A DNA stretch of 43,418 nt from a virus: positions 1 to 43,418 of IMG/VR virus record IMGVR_UViG_3300005663_000016; one strand, 5' to 3'. Shown piece by piece: positions 15,677-24,455 of this stretch. Positions within the stretch are counted from its first letter, which is position 1. Every line of letters starts with the position of its first letter. The position numbers were made by a program, and so were the translations under genes. The notes under the pieces are model-generated. The model was given only the letters and a program-made list of their open reading frames with translations, was not told the origin of the DNA and did no database searches.

Positions 15677-15832
15677 TTAGTCCTCTGATGGCTTTCCACC
15701 AGACATAAGGTGTTCCAGTAGAGCTTGCCTCATTTCCTCTCCAGTACCCTCAGGCAAGCCGAGTTCGTTACAGAGAACCATAGCCTCTATGGCACCTAGT
15801 TCTTCTATCCTTTTCTTTGTTAGCTTTGCCAT
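15677..15832 (-). CDS. SAP/HeH-like small protein, 51 residues
   Basis: AAGGAGG lies 6 bases before ATG. The sequence MAKLTKKRIEELGAIEAMVL followed by LGLPEGTGEEMRQALLEHL has the helix-extended loop-helix feel of SAP or HeH domains, which bind DNA or RNA and occur as short proteins or tails near phage capsid genes. It lies between the capsid accessory protein and the FmdB-like protein. Confidence 0.65.
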   Translation of the reverse strand: MAKLTKKRIEELGAIEAMVLCNELGLPEGTGEEMRQALLEHLMSGGKPSED

Positions 15833-15841
15833 GATTCCTCC

Positions 15842-16675
15842 TTATCTCTCCAACTGGAGTTTGACCAACCATGTCATCTGGAATGCACTGGCATTAGTGC
15901 CACCACTGATAGCAGGGCCAGCATACTGGCGAAGTATGGCGGTGGTTGCACCCAGGATACTGCCATCACCAGCGAAGAAACCATCTCGGATATAGGAACC
16001 ACTACCCAGAACCTCGTCACTGGGTATGTGTACCGGCCCGAAGGTCTGGACCCACTGGTAGGTGGAAGCTGTTGCGATAATCAGGGTAACACCGACAACA
16101 GACTGAGACTCAACAGCGTGACCCCAATGCTGCCACATCGTGAGAAAGGGGTTCTTGTCCAGGTAGCAGGACGCTTGACTAGCAGTAACCGCAGCCGTAA
16201 GACCATCCTCAATGACTATATCCATCTCACCTGTGACTCGCCCTTCATCATACTTGGTGTTTGAAATGATACGATAGTCACTGTAAGGGTTAGTCCTTGG
16301 CATAAGATAACCACCAGCAAAGATATTGGCAGCAGCCGTAGTCTCAACATCCAGTGTATTGGCTAAAATACCAACTTTGGTATCTCCTAACACACCTGCT
16401 GTAGCACCCCACGTAATGACTTCCTGTCTCCCTGAGTTGAACAGACCTATGTTAGCCTTCGTAGACTCGTCTACGCCACTCACATAGCCATAGATGAAGC
16501 TGCGGTCAAAGTCCACGAACTTGGTATTGACAGGATAGACTGCGGCAGTGTCTCCACCAGGACTGGTAGTGTTGGGTATGGCCAGGTTACCCCAGCCGGA
16601 TTGCCCCAATTTGTGTGGCGGCATTACTATGTACTTACCATTATTTGCCCTTATATCGTGATTGATTACGACCAT
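15842..16675 (-). CDS. Capsid accessory / decoration-like protein, 277 residues
   Basis: It lies 32 bases downstream of the major capsid gene with a GGAGG site. It is rich in Gly, Thr and aromatic residues with alternating strands (KYIVMPPHKLGQSGWGNLAI, FDRSFIYGYVSGVDES, QWVQTFGPVHIPSDEVLGSG) and has no enzyme motif. Position and composition suggest a major head accessory protein, for example a decoration or cement protein. I do not recognise a named family. Confidence 0.6.
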   Translation of the reverse strand: MVVINHDIRANNGKYIVMPPHKLGQSGWGNLAIPNTTSPGGDTAAVYPVNTKFVDFDRSFIYGYVSGVDESTKANIGLFNSGRQEVITWGATAGVLGDTKVGILANTLDVETTAAANIFAGGYLMPRTNPYSDYRIISNTKYDEGRVTGEMDIVIEDGLTAAVTASQASCYLDKNPFLTMWQHWGHAVESQSVVGVTLIIATASTYQWVQTFGPVHIPSDEVLGSGSYIRDGFFAGDGSILGATTAILRQYAGPAISGGTNASAFQMTWLVKLQLER

Positions 16676-16707
16676 TTTCTTTTAACCTCCTTAAGGTTTA
16701 TTATGGT

Positions 16708-17778
16708 TTAGGCTACTATTGCCGCATCGGATATATCTATAATACGGCCAAGGTTTAGGGTAGAACCGAGCAGTACAGTGCCGTAGTTATCCAGTCTCAT
16801 ACCACCGGCATTGTAGCCCTCCAGGCGTTCCCATGTCCACAATTCATACAGGTCACCGGTACCTTCTGTGCCACCAAAGGCATAGGTGACTCCAGCTTCT
16901 CTGGCCATCACATTGCCGTACTTGACACAGAATAAGGAGTAGTTGTCGGTTCCTTTATCCCTCTTATCACTGGTGGCACCGGTGCCGGTTCCATCATCTT
17001 CCTGCACCAGGTAGTCGGTTCTAACCAACGGTATCCCCATGAAGAATAGGATTGGCCTGCCTATTTCGTTGACGCTTTGGGTTAGCATCATGAAGTGGTT
17101 GGTCTCGTTGGAACTGACGGCATAGGTGAAACCACGTTCCTGGTAGGCTGCATCAAACCGGATACCTAACTGTGGCGGGATTAGAATCTCAGATACACCA
17201 TACCTCATTTGGTCAATCTGGGTCCGCAGGTACAGCAGGCTGAGGGCACCATTTCCCATATCCATATTCAGCCTACTCAAGGTGGTGCCGCTACCGGCCC
17301 ATGGAGTACCTCTCTCGGCAGCTAGGGCATGGTATCCGTCAAACTGAGTCGGTAAACCTCCGTAGGTGGTATCCGCATAAATCACACGATCACCAACCTT
17401 GCGGATAAGACCCTTCTCGGACTCCAACAGTACCTGTACCCGGTAGTCGTTATAGGAGCCGTAGATGTTCTGGACGTAGCGGTCCAACTTACGCTGGATG
17501 ACGATGTACCGGAGGGTAGACTCAACCTCGGTGTAGGTTATGTCCTCAGCCCAACTAAGCTGGTCACCAATATCAGCTTCCACTACAGCATCCTCTGTGG
17601 TAGAACTCTCTCTTAGCCACTCTATCTTGAGGCCAGTGCCTGCCGCTTGGGCCACCGGCATCCTCTCTACCGGGTTGTTACGCTTAATGTCCTCCTCAAA
17701 CACACCAGGTATTTTGGTGGATTGAGTTAATTTCTGGGCTTCGGCTAGTGTTGCCCAATGTCCACCTGAACTAGCCAT
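16708..17778 (-). CDS. Major capsid protein (HK97-fold type), 356 residues
   Basis: It follows the scaffold gene by 21 bases with AAAGGAGG upstream. Typical capsid features include an N-terminal helical arm (ATLAEAQKLTQSTKIPGVFEED), an E-loop-like beta region (VEADIGDQLSWAEDITYTEV), the spine-helix stretch VQVLLESEKGLIRKVGDRVIYAD followed by FDGYHALA, and a C-terminal P-domain with GRPILFFMGIPLVRTDYL and YSLFCVKYGNVMAREAGVTY. This pattern is common in HK97-fold capsids of short-tailed and siphophage relatives. No protease gene is seen, so the arm may not be cleaved. Confidence 0.85.
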   Translation of the reverse strand: MASSGGHWATLAEAQKLTQSTKIPGVFEEDIKRNNPVERMPVAQAAGTGLKIEWLRESSTTEDAVVEADIGDQLSWAEDITYTEVESTLRYIVIQRKLDRYVQNIYGSYNDYRVQVLLESEKGLIRKVGDRVIYADTTYGGLPTQFDGYHALAAERGTPWAGSGTTLSRLNMDMGNGALSLLYLRTQIDQMRYGVSEILIPPQLGIRFDAAYQERGFTYAVSSNETNHFMMLTQSVNEIGRPILFFMGIPLVRTDYLVQEDDGTGTGATSDKRDKGTDNYSLFCVKYGNVMAREAGVTYAFGGTEGTGDLYELWTWERLEGYNAGGMRLDNYGTVLLGSTLNLGRIIDISDAAIVA

Positions 17779-17799
17779 CGTATGTTACCTCCTTTAAGG

Positions 17800-18429
17800 T
17801 TATTTTGCTGCTATTCTATGTTTGGTGTTATCATGCTCCTCAAGAATCCGTGTGGCTCTTTCCACAGCGGTCTCAGCAACATTTCCCTCACCTGCGCCAC
17901 CATCCTTGTCGTAGTTGGCTGGTTGCTTTACCTTATTGCCATTACCAAGGATTTTGGCGGCCTCATCAAGATTCCTGAGTTGCTCAAGGGTTTTGTCCTT
18001 CAACGCTTCTTCGGCAGCCCCATTACCAATAAGGTTCTGGGTTATCCGCTTGGTAACCTCTGCTTCCAGTTTACCAATGTTCTCTTTCTGAGAACCAGTC
18101 TCCGTCTCCAACTCAGTAACCCTGCTCTTTGTGGTTTCATGTACACCACGTTCCTTCTCTATCTGCTCGGTAGCAGCACTGGCCTTTAACAGCTCTTGGT
18201 GGGTTTCATCCTTAATCCGGTTGGCTTCGGCAAGGTCAGTATTGAACTTAGTCTCCTTACCAGCCCATGCATCCTTCTCTTTGTCAAAACCCTTACCGGC
18301 TGCCTCAGCACCATCCTTTACCTTCACCATGTCCGTTAGAGGGACTAGCTTGATGGCCTTGCCACCAACCTCAGTTGTAACCGTGCTGTCATCATTGAAG
18401 GTAACGGCTTGAGTTTTCTCCTCCGACAT
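17800..18429 (-). CDS. Capsid scaffolding protein, 209 residues
   Basis: First gene after the 18.5 kb promoter and just before the major capsid gene. It is acidic and coiled coil between about residues 45 and 135 (DLAEANRIKDETHQELLKAS, then TKSRVTELETETGSQKENIG), with a charged C-terminal end (ATRILEEHDNTKHRIAAK) as in scaffolds that bind the capsid floor. Having its own promoter suits the high copy number needed for scaffold and capsid. Confidence 0.8.
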   Translation of the reverse strand: MSEEKTQAVTFNDDSTVTTEVGGKAIKLVPLTDMVKVKDGAEAAGKGFDKEKDAWAGKETKFNTDLAEANRIKDETHQELLKASAATEQIEKERGVHETTKSRVTELETETGSQKENIGKLEAEVTKRITQNLIGNGAAEEALKDKTLEQLRNLDEAAKILGNGNKVKQPANYDKDGGAGEGNVAETAVERATRILEEHDNTKHRIAAK

Positions 18430-18467
18430 TGTATCCTCCTTCTGAATACTTACTATTCATCACCTAT

Positions 18468-18497
18468 AGTTTAACATAATGTGAGCTATCTTGTCAA
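18468..18497 (-). promoter_or_regulatory. Sigma-70 type promoter for scaffold-capsid-tail genes, with an operator-like site
   Basis: On the minus strand the -35 is a perfect TTGACA (18492-18497) and the -10 is TAAACT (18468-18473), with an 18 bp spacer. The 3' part of the spacer and the -10 read ATTATGTTAAACT, a variant of the ATTATGTCAACT operator found at the other promoters. The expected start is near 18461, giving a leader of about 32 bases with AAGGAGGA before the scaffold ATG. The -10 is weaker than in the other phage promoters. Confidence 0.65.
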
Positions 18498-18520
18498 CCA
18501 TATACTTAATTATATTATAA

Positions 18521-18536
18521 ATAGTATTATATTTAT
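18521..18536 (+). repeat. AT-rich shared motif, copy A
   Basis: ATAGTATTATATTTAT occurs here, at 28953-28968 (complement) and at 36594-36609, always in intergenic DNA next to a transcription unit. Here it lies 23 bp upstream of the -35 of the scaffold promoter, a good position for an UP element or an activator/repressor site. AAGTATAT lies between motif and promoter, as at the 29.0 kb promoter. Confidence 0.6.
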
Positions 18537-18562
18537 CACTGTATAGTTTACCTGCATGACTA

Positions 18563-21500
18563 TTATCTGGGTATACCCCATTCATCCCGGTACTGGCCAT
18601 ACAGGATAGCAGCTGCATCGGTCTTGGTGGTGTCGGTTATCTCAAAGAACTGGAGCCAGGCATCTAGCTCAGGGCTTAATGAACGGAGGTTAGTACCTAT
18701 AGTAGCAACTTGGCTTTGGTAGAAGGATACGAGCTTCCTGCCACTGGTATGTTCTACCTCTTGGGCTATATCACGTTCTGCTGGTGTGCCAAATATCCAT
18801 TGCCTGATAACAGCCTGTTCCTCCTCATTGAACTGAGTACCTAATACAGCTTCCTGTCTGCGGTTATAGCCTCTGAAGTATCGCCTACTGACATTCCATC
18901 GGAGCTTCTCCAAGTCAGTCATGTTTTTGGTAATTACTAGGATAAAGTCCTCCCTTTCAACACCATCAAGGGTACTGATAATAGCATCTATTTTGAGGAA
19001 GTAACCATCCCAATCATCTACCCGTTTACCACTGGCTAGGTCTAGCTTCTTCTCCAGCTGGATGCTATAATAGAAGTTGAGTAATTCCTCGGACGGATGC
19101 TGGACTGGAGGTAGCTGTTCACGCTTCTCGGCACGGCTGATAAGTCCTTCACGGATAGTACCATCCTCCCTGACAATATCCTCCAACTCTAGTGCTACAT
19201 CCTTATAACGGTCAGTCTCGGACAGGTCATCAAAGAAGTTGGTGTATCTACTCCTGATGTCGGAGCGGTTTCTGGTCCACTGTCCCATATTGAGTTCACC
19301 ATCACGGACTTGCCGGTCCAGTTCTTCCTGGTCCAGACGGACAGTATCACCATAGTCCCTGATTTCACGGAAGAATTCCCTCCTACGTCTATCCTCCTCC
19401 TGCCAGGCTGTAGGCATGATGGAGCTGAATATACCACTATGGTACTTGACAGCATCCATCTGGGCTATAACATCCTGGTCTAAGGAGTCCAACTGTGCAT
19501 AGTCACCTATCCTGAAGCCGTGCCGACGAATCCATAACTGTTCTTCTGGTCCGTAGCCAGTCTTTTCCTCTATCAGTTTGGAGGAGGCTTCCCAAGCAGC
19601 TAACTGCTCCTCTGTACGGATTCTCAATACCCCAGCCTGCTCCATGATGGCTCCCATCCAACCATGCTGTTGAGTGGCTCTGGTCCAAACTTCCTGTTCT
19701 TCTGGAGTCAGGTCCTCATTCTCCTGCAACTTGTCCCATATCTCCATGCCATTAAATGGTTTCTCTTCCCGCTGACTAATGGCATTGGCTATCAATATGG
19801 TCATGTAGTTGCGGTAAGGTTCTGGCAGTATGGTATTGAGCATGACCTTGGCTGGTGCTGAGTCAGGGAAGGCTGCTATATAGAGGTTGAGTGGAGTCTT
19901 AAACCAGGCTGGTAATAACTCACCAAACTGTGGTTGGCCTTTGGCTGAGGTTCCACCAAACACTTTGAGGTAGTTGAGGTAGAAGGCTGGGTAGAAACCA
20001 AATCGGCTATACCAGTCAAAGAACTCGGAAACAGCAGGGAACTGGTCGTAGTATTCTGGGTAGTCACGCCTGATAAGTCTGAGTAATCCACCCATGAATA
20101 CAGTACCACGCAGCGGGTTGAACTCCAAGCTGGTACCAGGTATGTGGATATAACCATCCTCAGTATAGTTGAGATAGGTGCCCCAAGACTTGAACACACC
20201 CGGTGTGCGGATACTGGACCTAGGCAGCCAGAACAACCTATGTAGTTCGTAGGTCCAGAATGGATAGACAGTCCTCATGGCTGCTGTAGTGGCGTTCTCA
20301 TTGGTGTAGTCAGCCCAGTCCTTAAAGTATTCCTTGGAGGCTTTATCGGCAGCACGTTGTTTGGAGGCAGCAAACTCAGGAGTTACAGCTCCCTTGCTGG
20401 TATAACCTTTAATACCATCCAGCTCAGTAGCCAGGTCATCCACCCATTTGGAGAAGTCATCAGCCATTCCTTTCGGTACAGCCTTAGTCCTATAAATGCT
20501 CCACAGCTCGTCCTGTAGTGCCTTTAACTCCATCAGATGTGGCTCCATGACGCTGGCTGTGGCTGGAGACATCCTCATGTCCCTAAGTATGTAGTCGTAG
20601 ACCTCACCAATGGCATCATCAGTCCAACCCAGAGCCTCACCAGTTTTACCTACCTGCTGTCCCATACGGTCAGCTTGGGTTTTAACACCTAGGATGAATT
20701 CAGCTCTGGACTTGATGGTCATGGTTTCTATCCTCAGCACAGAGGATGGTGTCTGGGCAGGGTTGCTATTAAAGATATTGGCTAGGTCAAACCTGGTTAG
20801 CTGCCGTCCAGAGGCATCTATTACTGGTGGTTCAGGACCAGACACTCCTAGCACTTTGGAGGTAGAGTTCTCCTGTTTGATAGAACTGGACACAAACTTG
20901 GCCTGGTCCATCCTACGCTGGGCATGGGCCTTATCCTGCATGGCTCTGAATCCCAGCCAGAACTCAGAGGTTTCTGCTCTACCCTTAGGCTTGGTGGCTA
21001 TCATATCCAGTTCGGTCTGGCGCTGTTTCTTCCACCACTTGGTGAGGAATCGTTGTTCATCAGACCAGGCAGTGAATAGCTTGGTAACAGAGGCTTGTTC
21101 AGGTATGGTAAAGTGCCTGGCCATATCCTTCTGGAGCTTCTTCATCATCCTATCAAACTGCTTCAGAGCATCATCACCATAGCCAGCCAATCCGTCATAC
21201 ACACCCTTGCTATAGCTACCTCTCCAGTTGTTCCAATCCTGCCACTTCATCCTTTTCTGCATTAAGGTTTCCAGTTCATTCATAGCTCGGATGACATCAT
21301 CAGTGGATTCACCATAAAACTTCTGAAGCTCCTGTAGCTCCTGCATCATGCCGGTGAATTCCTCTTTAGTACGGGCCTCCATACCCAGTATTTCATCCAC
21401 CCTCTCCTTCATCCGAGTACGGTAGAATTCAGGACTATGAGTGATAGAATCATACTTGGTAGCCTTGATGGACTCTATGGCATCGTCTATACCTTTGCCA

Positions 21501-24454
21501 GCCTTAGCCCATAAGCTACCATCACTGGCAGCCTGTAACAGGGTATCGCCAAACGGTTCATCTACCAATGGATACTTACCCAACGATTCGGTGACTCGGC
21601 CACCAGCCACCCTGTCAGCCATAGCTACATCCTTGGTAATACCCTTCTGTGTGGCCAGCCTATCAGATACTATATCATCCAGCAAGCTACGGGTAGTGGC
21701 TGGACCAGTAATAGCTCTCTCCAGCAACTCCTCCTTCAACTCGTAGGTGGACAGGTTCAAGGACCTCAGCCATTCATCAGGTACGGTCTTGACGGTATCA
21801 TCTATGGTTTTGGTCAGTCCTCGCATTACGGCAGTGGCTTCCTCATCACCTAGGAAGGACACAAAGGCTTTGCGGTAATACTCTGAACGCTGGTGGAGGC
21901 CAATCCTCCCAGGCCAGTCAATAAAGAACCTACCTACCGGACCGGCACTAAGTATGGAACGCCAACGCCTCAGGTTCTTACTCATGTGCTGGATGCCCAA
22001 CATACCTGGAGTTTCACCAGCCATTTCAATTCTGGGTACACCTTCAAATATCTCAGGTGGGATGGATAAACCAGAAGTTAGTCGCTGGACTCTGGCTGTA
22101 GGATTTATTACTGAGGTAGGCTTACCACTCTTTAATAGGTTTAGTGGGTTCCACGGTATCTGCCTAGCTAGTAGTGGCTTAATAAAACCTTCCAGTATGT
22201 TGCCTGGTCCATAGGCACTAAAGGCCAGATACATGCGGGCTTGTGGAGTAACTGCCCAACGGTCTATGGTATTCCTCCACACATTCATAGTAGTCCATTC
22301 TATTCTGGACCAAGTGGCTGCTATCCTACCGGACATACTGAGGTTATGGGCTGCCACTGAGGTTACTTCATCCATATAAACATTCTGACTGTGTTTGAAT
22401 ACCTGAGCCAACAGGTCGGCAGTATTCTTGGCCTCAGCCATAATGTTGTCGGAGTTGGAAATACCAGCATTAAATAGGCGTTTAATTTCCTTCCTGGCCA
22501 AGGTCAAGGATGCCTTGGACTCAGCCACTCCCAGCACTCTCAGCAGGAATGGAGCAGAAGCCTTCCTGGTTAGTAGCTGGCCACCTATACTCTGGATTTG
22601 ACCGTTGACCACTGACGAGACATTGAGGACCATTTCCTTAGTGACTTCCAGCTCTGTACCCAGTCTCTTGCCAAGGCCTTTGACCATGGCCTCATCCATT
22701 TGGTTAGTTCTCAGCAAAGCTCTACCGGCATCACCAGCCGGACCTCTTAGAGCAGGGTTCTTTACTGCTGCACCTCTAGCCTTGAGTAACAGTTCCTTTG
22801 CCTGGTCTAGCGGTATGTTCCTATAAAGCCTACCATTAGTGGCTGCATGGAGGAACCTATTAACAGCCTGCATGTCGGCATTGGCAAAACTCTTGGATGC
22901 TTGGACTGGGGTCTTGCCTATAAATTTACCAACATTCTTAATACGGTCAAATATCAGGACGTCCCAAGATTTCAACCATGCCGTATCAAACAGATTGATG
23001 GTTGCACCAATAGGTCTGATAACTCTACCAGTAGCACCGGCTTTTGCAGCAATTCCAATTATCGCCTTACCAACACCCAACCCAAGGTAGGTTATAGGGT
23101 CTACTACCCATTCAAATATGAATCTGTCAGCAAAGCCTAATTCGGCCTCAGCTAATGCTTGTCCACCGGCATGCCACCAATCCTCGGTATTCCTAGCTTC
23201 TCGGTAAATGGCTAGGAAGCTCCTCTCTGACTTGGTCATGTATTGTGGTTTCCATGCTTCCCATGCCTCAGCACGAAGTCGGAATAGGAATCCACCCCAT
23301 GGTGCTATCCATTGGTGGTACAGTTGACCGAATACATCCAAGGCTGTAAGGGCTGGTTGGGATATGGTTTGCAACAGGATAGCAGCTATACCCATCTCGG
23401 GTAACTTGGCTTCCTCCAGTCCTTGAATAACCGCTTCCTGATTGGCTGATATGGCCTCCCAATAACCTTCCAGTTGTCTGGTATATTCCTCTACATCCTC
23501 TAACTCTGCTATCAGTTCCTCAGGTACACCAGCCTCTTGCAGTACAGCAAAGGCTTCCTCTACCGTGGCCAGCCCACTAGGCAGTTGAGGTGGTGGTGCA
23601 GAGGCAGTTAAATCCTTCAGTATACCTTCAATGGTAATCCTGGACAAACCAGCCGGTGGTAGTGGCCTGGGTTTCTTAGCCAACTCGGCCACTATCTCGG
23701 CATAGTTCTTACCTTTAATATCTGTCTCTGGAGGCAGCCCCAATATGGCGGAGGATACCTCATTGAATATCTGTTGGAGGTTAGGGTCGTCCTGTCCTAT
23801 CTCGGTGAAGCGGGTTATTGGTTCACCATCATCATTAGTTAAGGTAAATAAGTCCTCATAGCTGGTAACTTTACCACTCATCATATAGTTGGCTAAACCT
23901 TCATACAACGATTGGTAAGTAATGACAGTGGACTTTTCCTTGGCTATTTCCCTCAGACGTTCCACATCCGCATTGTACAACTCCAATGCCTTCTCGTACA
24001 GCCCTGAGGCCCTATAGTCAGGTACACCAGCAACCTGACCTATTTTGCTGTAGAAGAACTGTGCCAGCTTGGTCAGCACAGTAGGAGCACCAATCTCGGT
24101 CATAAACCTGTCCTTGTTCCTAATGGATTGTTCTAGTACCAACTCCTCCCTGATAAGGACAGCCTCTTGGTCTTTCCAATGTAGATAGTCCTGTGCCTGA
24201 GCCATGGCTGGTTCTGGGATAGTACCTGCCTGTAACGATAGTCGTAGCTCCTCAGCACCGGCTATACGTTGGAACCTAGACACCAGGTCATGTCTGGCTC
24301 GGAGTTTCAGGAAGTCAACATTGGTCTTGAGCCTCTCGGTGGCAGGCATAGCAAGGAACTGCTGTTCTATACGCTGGTTAGCCTTTGCCAGCTCGGCATT
24401 AAACTCGTCCTGCAATTCCTGTGTAGGCGAAACAAACTCTTTACCATTAGGCAT
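18563..24454 (-). CDS. Giant virion-operon protein, 1,963 residues
   Basis: The largest gene (14% of the genome), between portal and scaffold. ATG 24454 is preferred (one base after the portal stop, GGGAG upstream) over the in-frame ATG at 24493. The protein is long, helical and charged, with a more hydrophobic stretch near residues 440-500 (PITYLGLGVGKAIIGIAAKA) and an aromatic region near 1,420-1,530 (YPFWTYELHRLFWLP, YSRFGFYPAFYLNYLKVFGG). I see no lysozyme, protease, polymerase or nuclease motif. Size and place fit an internal (ejected) virion protein or a large MuF-position protein. The hydrophobic and aromatic parts could insert into a membrane during DNA entry; this is inference. Confidence 0.75.
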   Translation of the reverse strand: MPNGKEFVSPTQELQDEFNAELAKANQRIEQQFLAMPATERLKTNVDFLKLRARHDLVSRFQRIAGAEELRLSLQAGTIPEPAMAQAQDYLHWKDQEAVLIREELVLEQSIRNKDRFMTEIGAPTVLTKLAQFFYSKIGQVAGVPDYRASGLYEKALELYNADVERLREIAKEKSTVITYQSLYEGLANYMMSGKVTSYEDLFTLTNDDGEPITRFTEIGQDDPNLQQIFNEVSSAILGLPPETDIKGKNYAEIVAELAKKPRPLPPAGLSRITIEGILKDLTASAPPPQLPSGLATVEEAFAVLQEAGVPEELIAELEDVEEYTRQLEGYWEAISANQEAVIQGLEEAKLPEMGIAAILLQTISQPALTALDVFGQLYHQWIAPWGGFLFRLRAEAWEAWKPQYMTKSERSFLAIYREARNTEDWWHAGGQALAEAELGFADRFIFEWVVDPITYLGLGVGKAIIGIAAKAGATGRVIRPIGATINLFDTAWLKSWDVLIFDRIKNVGKFIGKTPVQASKSFANADMQAVNRFLHAATNGRLYRNIPLDQAKELLLKARGAAVKNPALRGPAGDAGRALLRTNQMDEAMVKGLGKRLGTELEVTKEMVLNVSSVVNGQIQSIGGQLLTRKASAPFLLRVLGVAESKASLTLARKEIKRLFNAGISNSDNIMAEAKNTADLLAQVFKHSQNVYMDEVTSVAAHNLSMSGRIAATWSRIEWTTMNVWRNTIDRWAVTPQARMYLAFSAYGPGNILEGFIKPLLARQIPWNPLNLLKSGKPTSVINPTARVQRLTSGLSIPPEIFEGVPRIEMAGETPGMLGIQHMSKNLRRWRSILSAGPVGRFFIDWPGRIGLHQRSEYYRKAFVSFLGDEEATAVMRGLTKTIDDTVKTVPDEWLRSLNLSTYELKEELLERAITGPATTRSLLDDIVSDRLATQKGITKDVAMADRVAGGRVTESLGKYPLVDEPFGDTLLQAASDGSLWAKAGKGIDDAIESIKATKYDSITHSPEFYRTRMKERVDEILGMEARTKEEFTGMMQELQELQKFYGESTDDVIRAMNELETLMQKRMKWQDWNNWRGSYSKGVYDGLAGYGDDALKQFDRMMKKLQKDMARHFTIPEQASVTKLFTAWSDEQRFLTKWWKKQRQTELDMIATKPKGRAETSEFWLGFRAMQDKAHAQRRMDQAKFVSSSIKQENSTSKVLGVSGPEPPVIDASGRQLTRFDLANIFNSNPAQTPSSVLRIETMTIKSRAEFILGVKTQADRMGQQVGKTGEALGWTDDAIGEVYDYILRDMRMSPATASVMEPHLMELKALQDELWSIYRTKAVPKGMADDFSKWVDDLATELDGIKGYTSKGAVTPEFAASKQRAADKASKEYFKDWADYTNENATTAAMRTVYPFWTYELHRLFWLPRSSIRTPGVFKSWGTYLNYTEDGYIHIPGTSLEFNPLRGTVFMGGLLRLIRRDYPEYYDQFPAVSEFFDWYSRFGFYPAFYLNYLKVFGGTSAKGQPQFGELLPAWFKTPLNLYIAAFPDSAPAKVMLNTILPEPYRNYMTILIANAISQREEKPFNGMEIWDKLQENEDLTPEEQEVWTRATQQHGWMGAIMEQAGVLRIRTEEQLAAWEASSKLIEEKTGYGPEEQLWIRRHGFRIGDYAQLDSLDQDVIAQMDAVKYHSGIFSSIMPTAWQEEDRRRREFFREIRDYGDTVRLDQEELDRQVRDGELNMGQWTRNRSDIRSRYTNFFDDLSETDRYKDVALELEDIVREDGTIREGLISRAEKREQLPPVQHPSEELLNFYYSIQLEKKLDLASGKRVDDWDGYFLKIDAIISTLDGVEREDFILVITKNMTDLEKLRWNVSRRYFRGYNRRQEAVLGTQFNEEEQAVIRQWIFGTPAERDIAQEVEHTSGRKLVSFYQSQVATIGTNLRSLSPELDAWLQFFEITDTTKTDAAAILYGQYRDEWGIPR

Positions 24455-24455
24455 T

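Noticed and set aside
20610-21182. 190-codon plus-strand frame inside the giant-protein region
   Set aside because: Antisense to the giant gene, Ser/Leu-rich shadow composition, no ribosome binding site.
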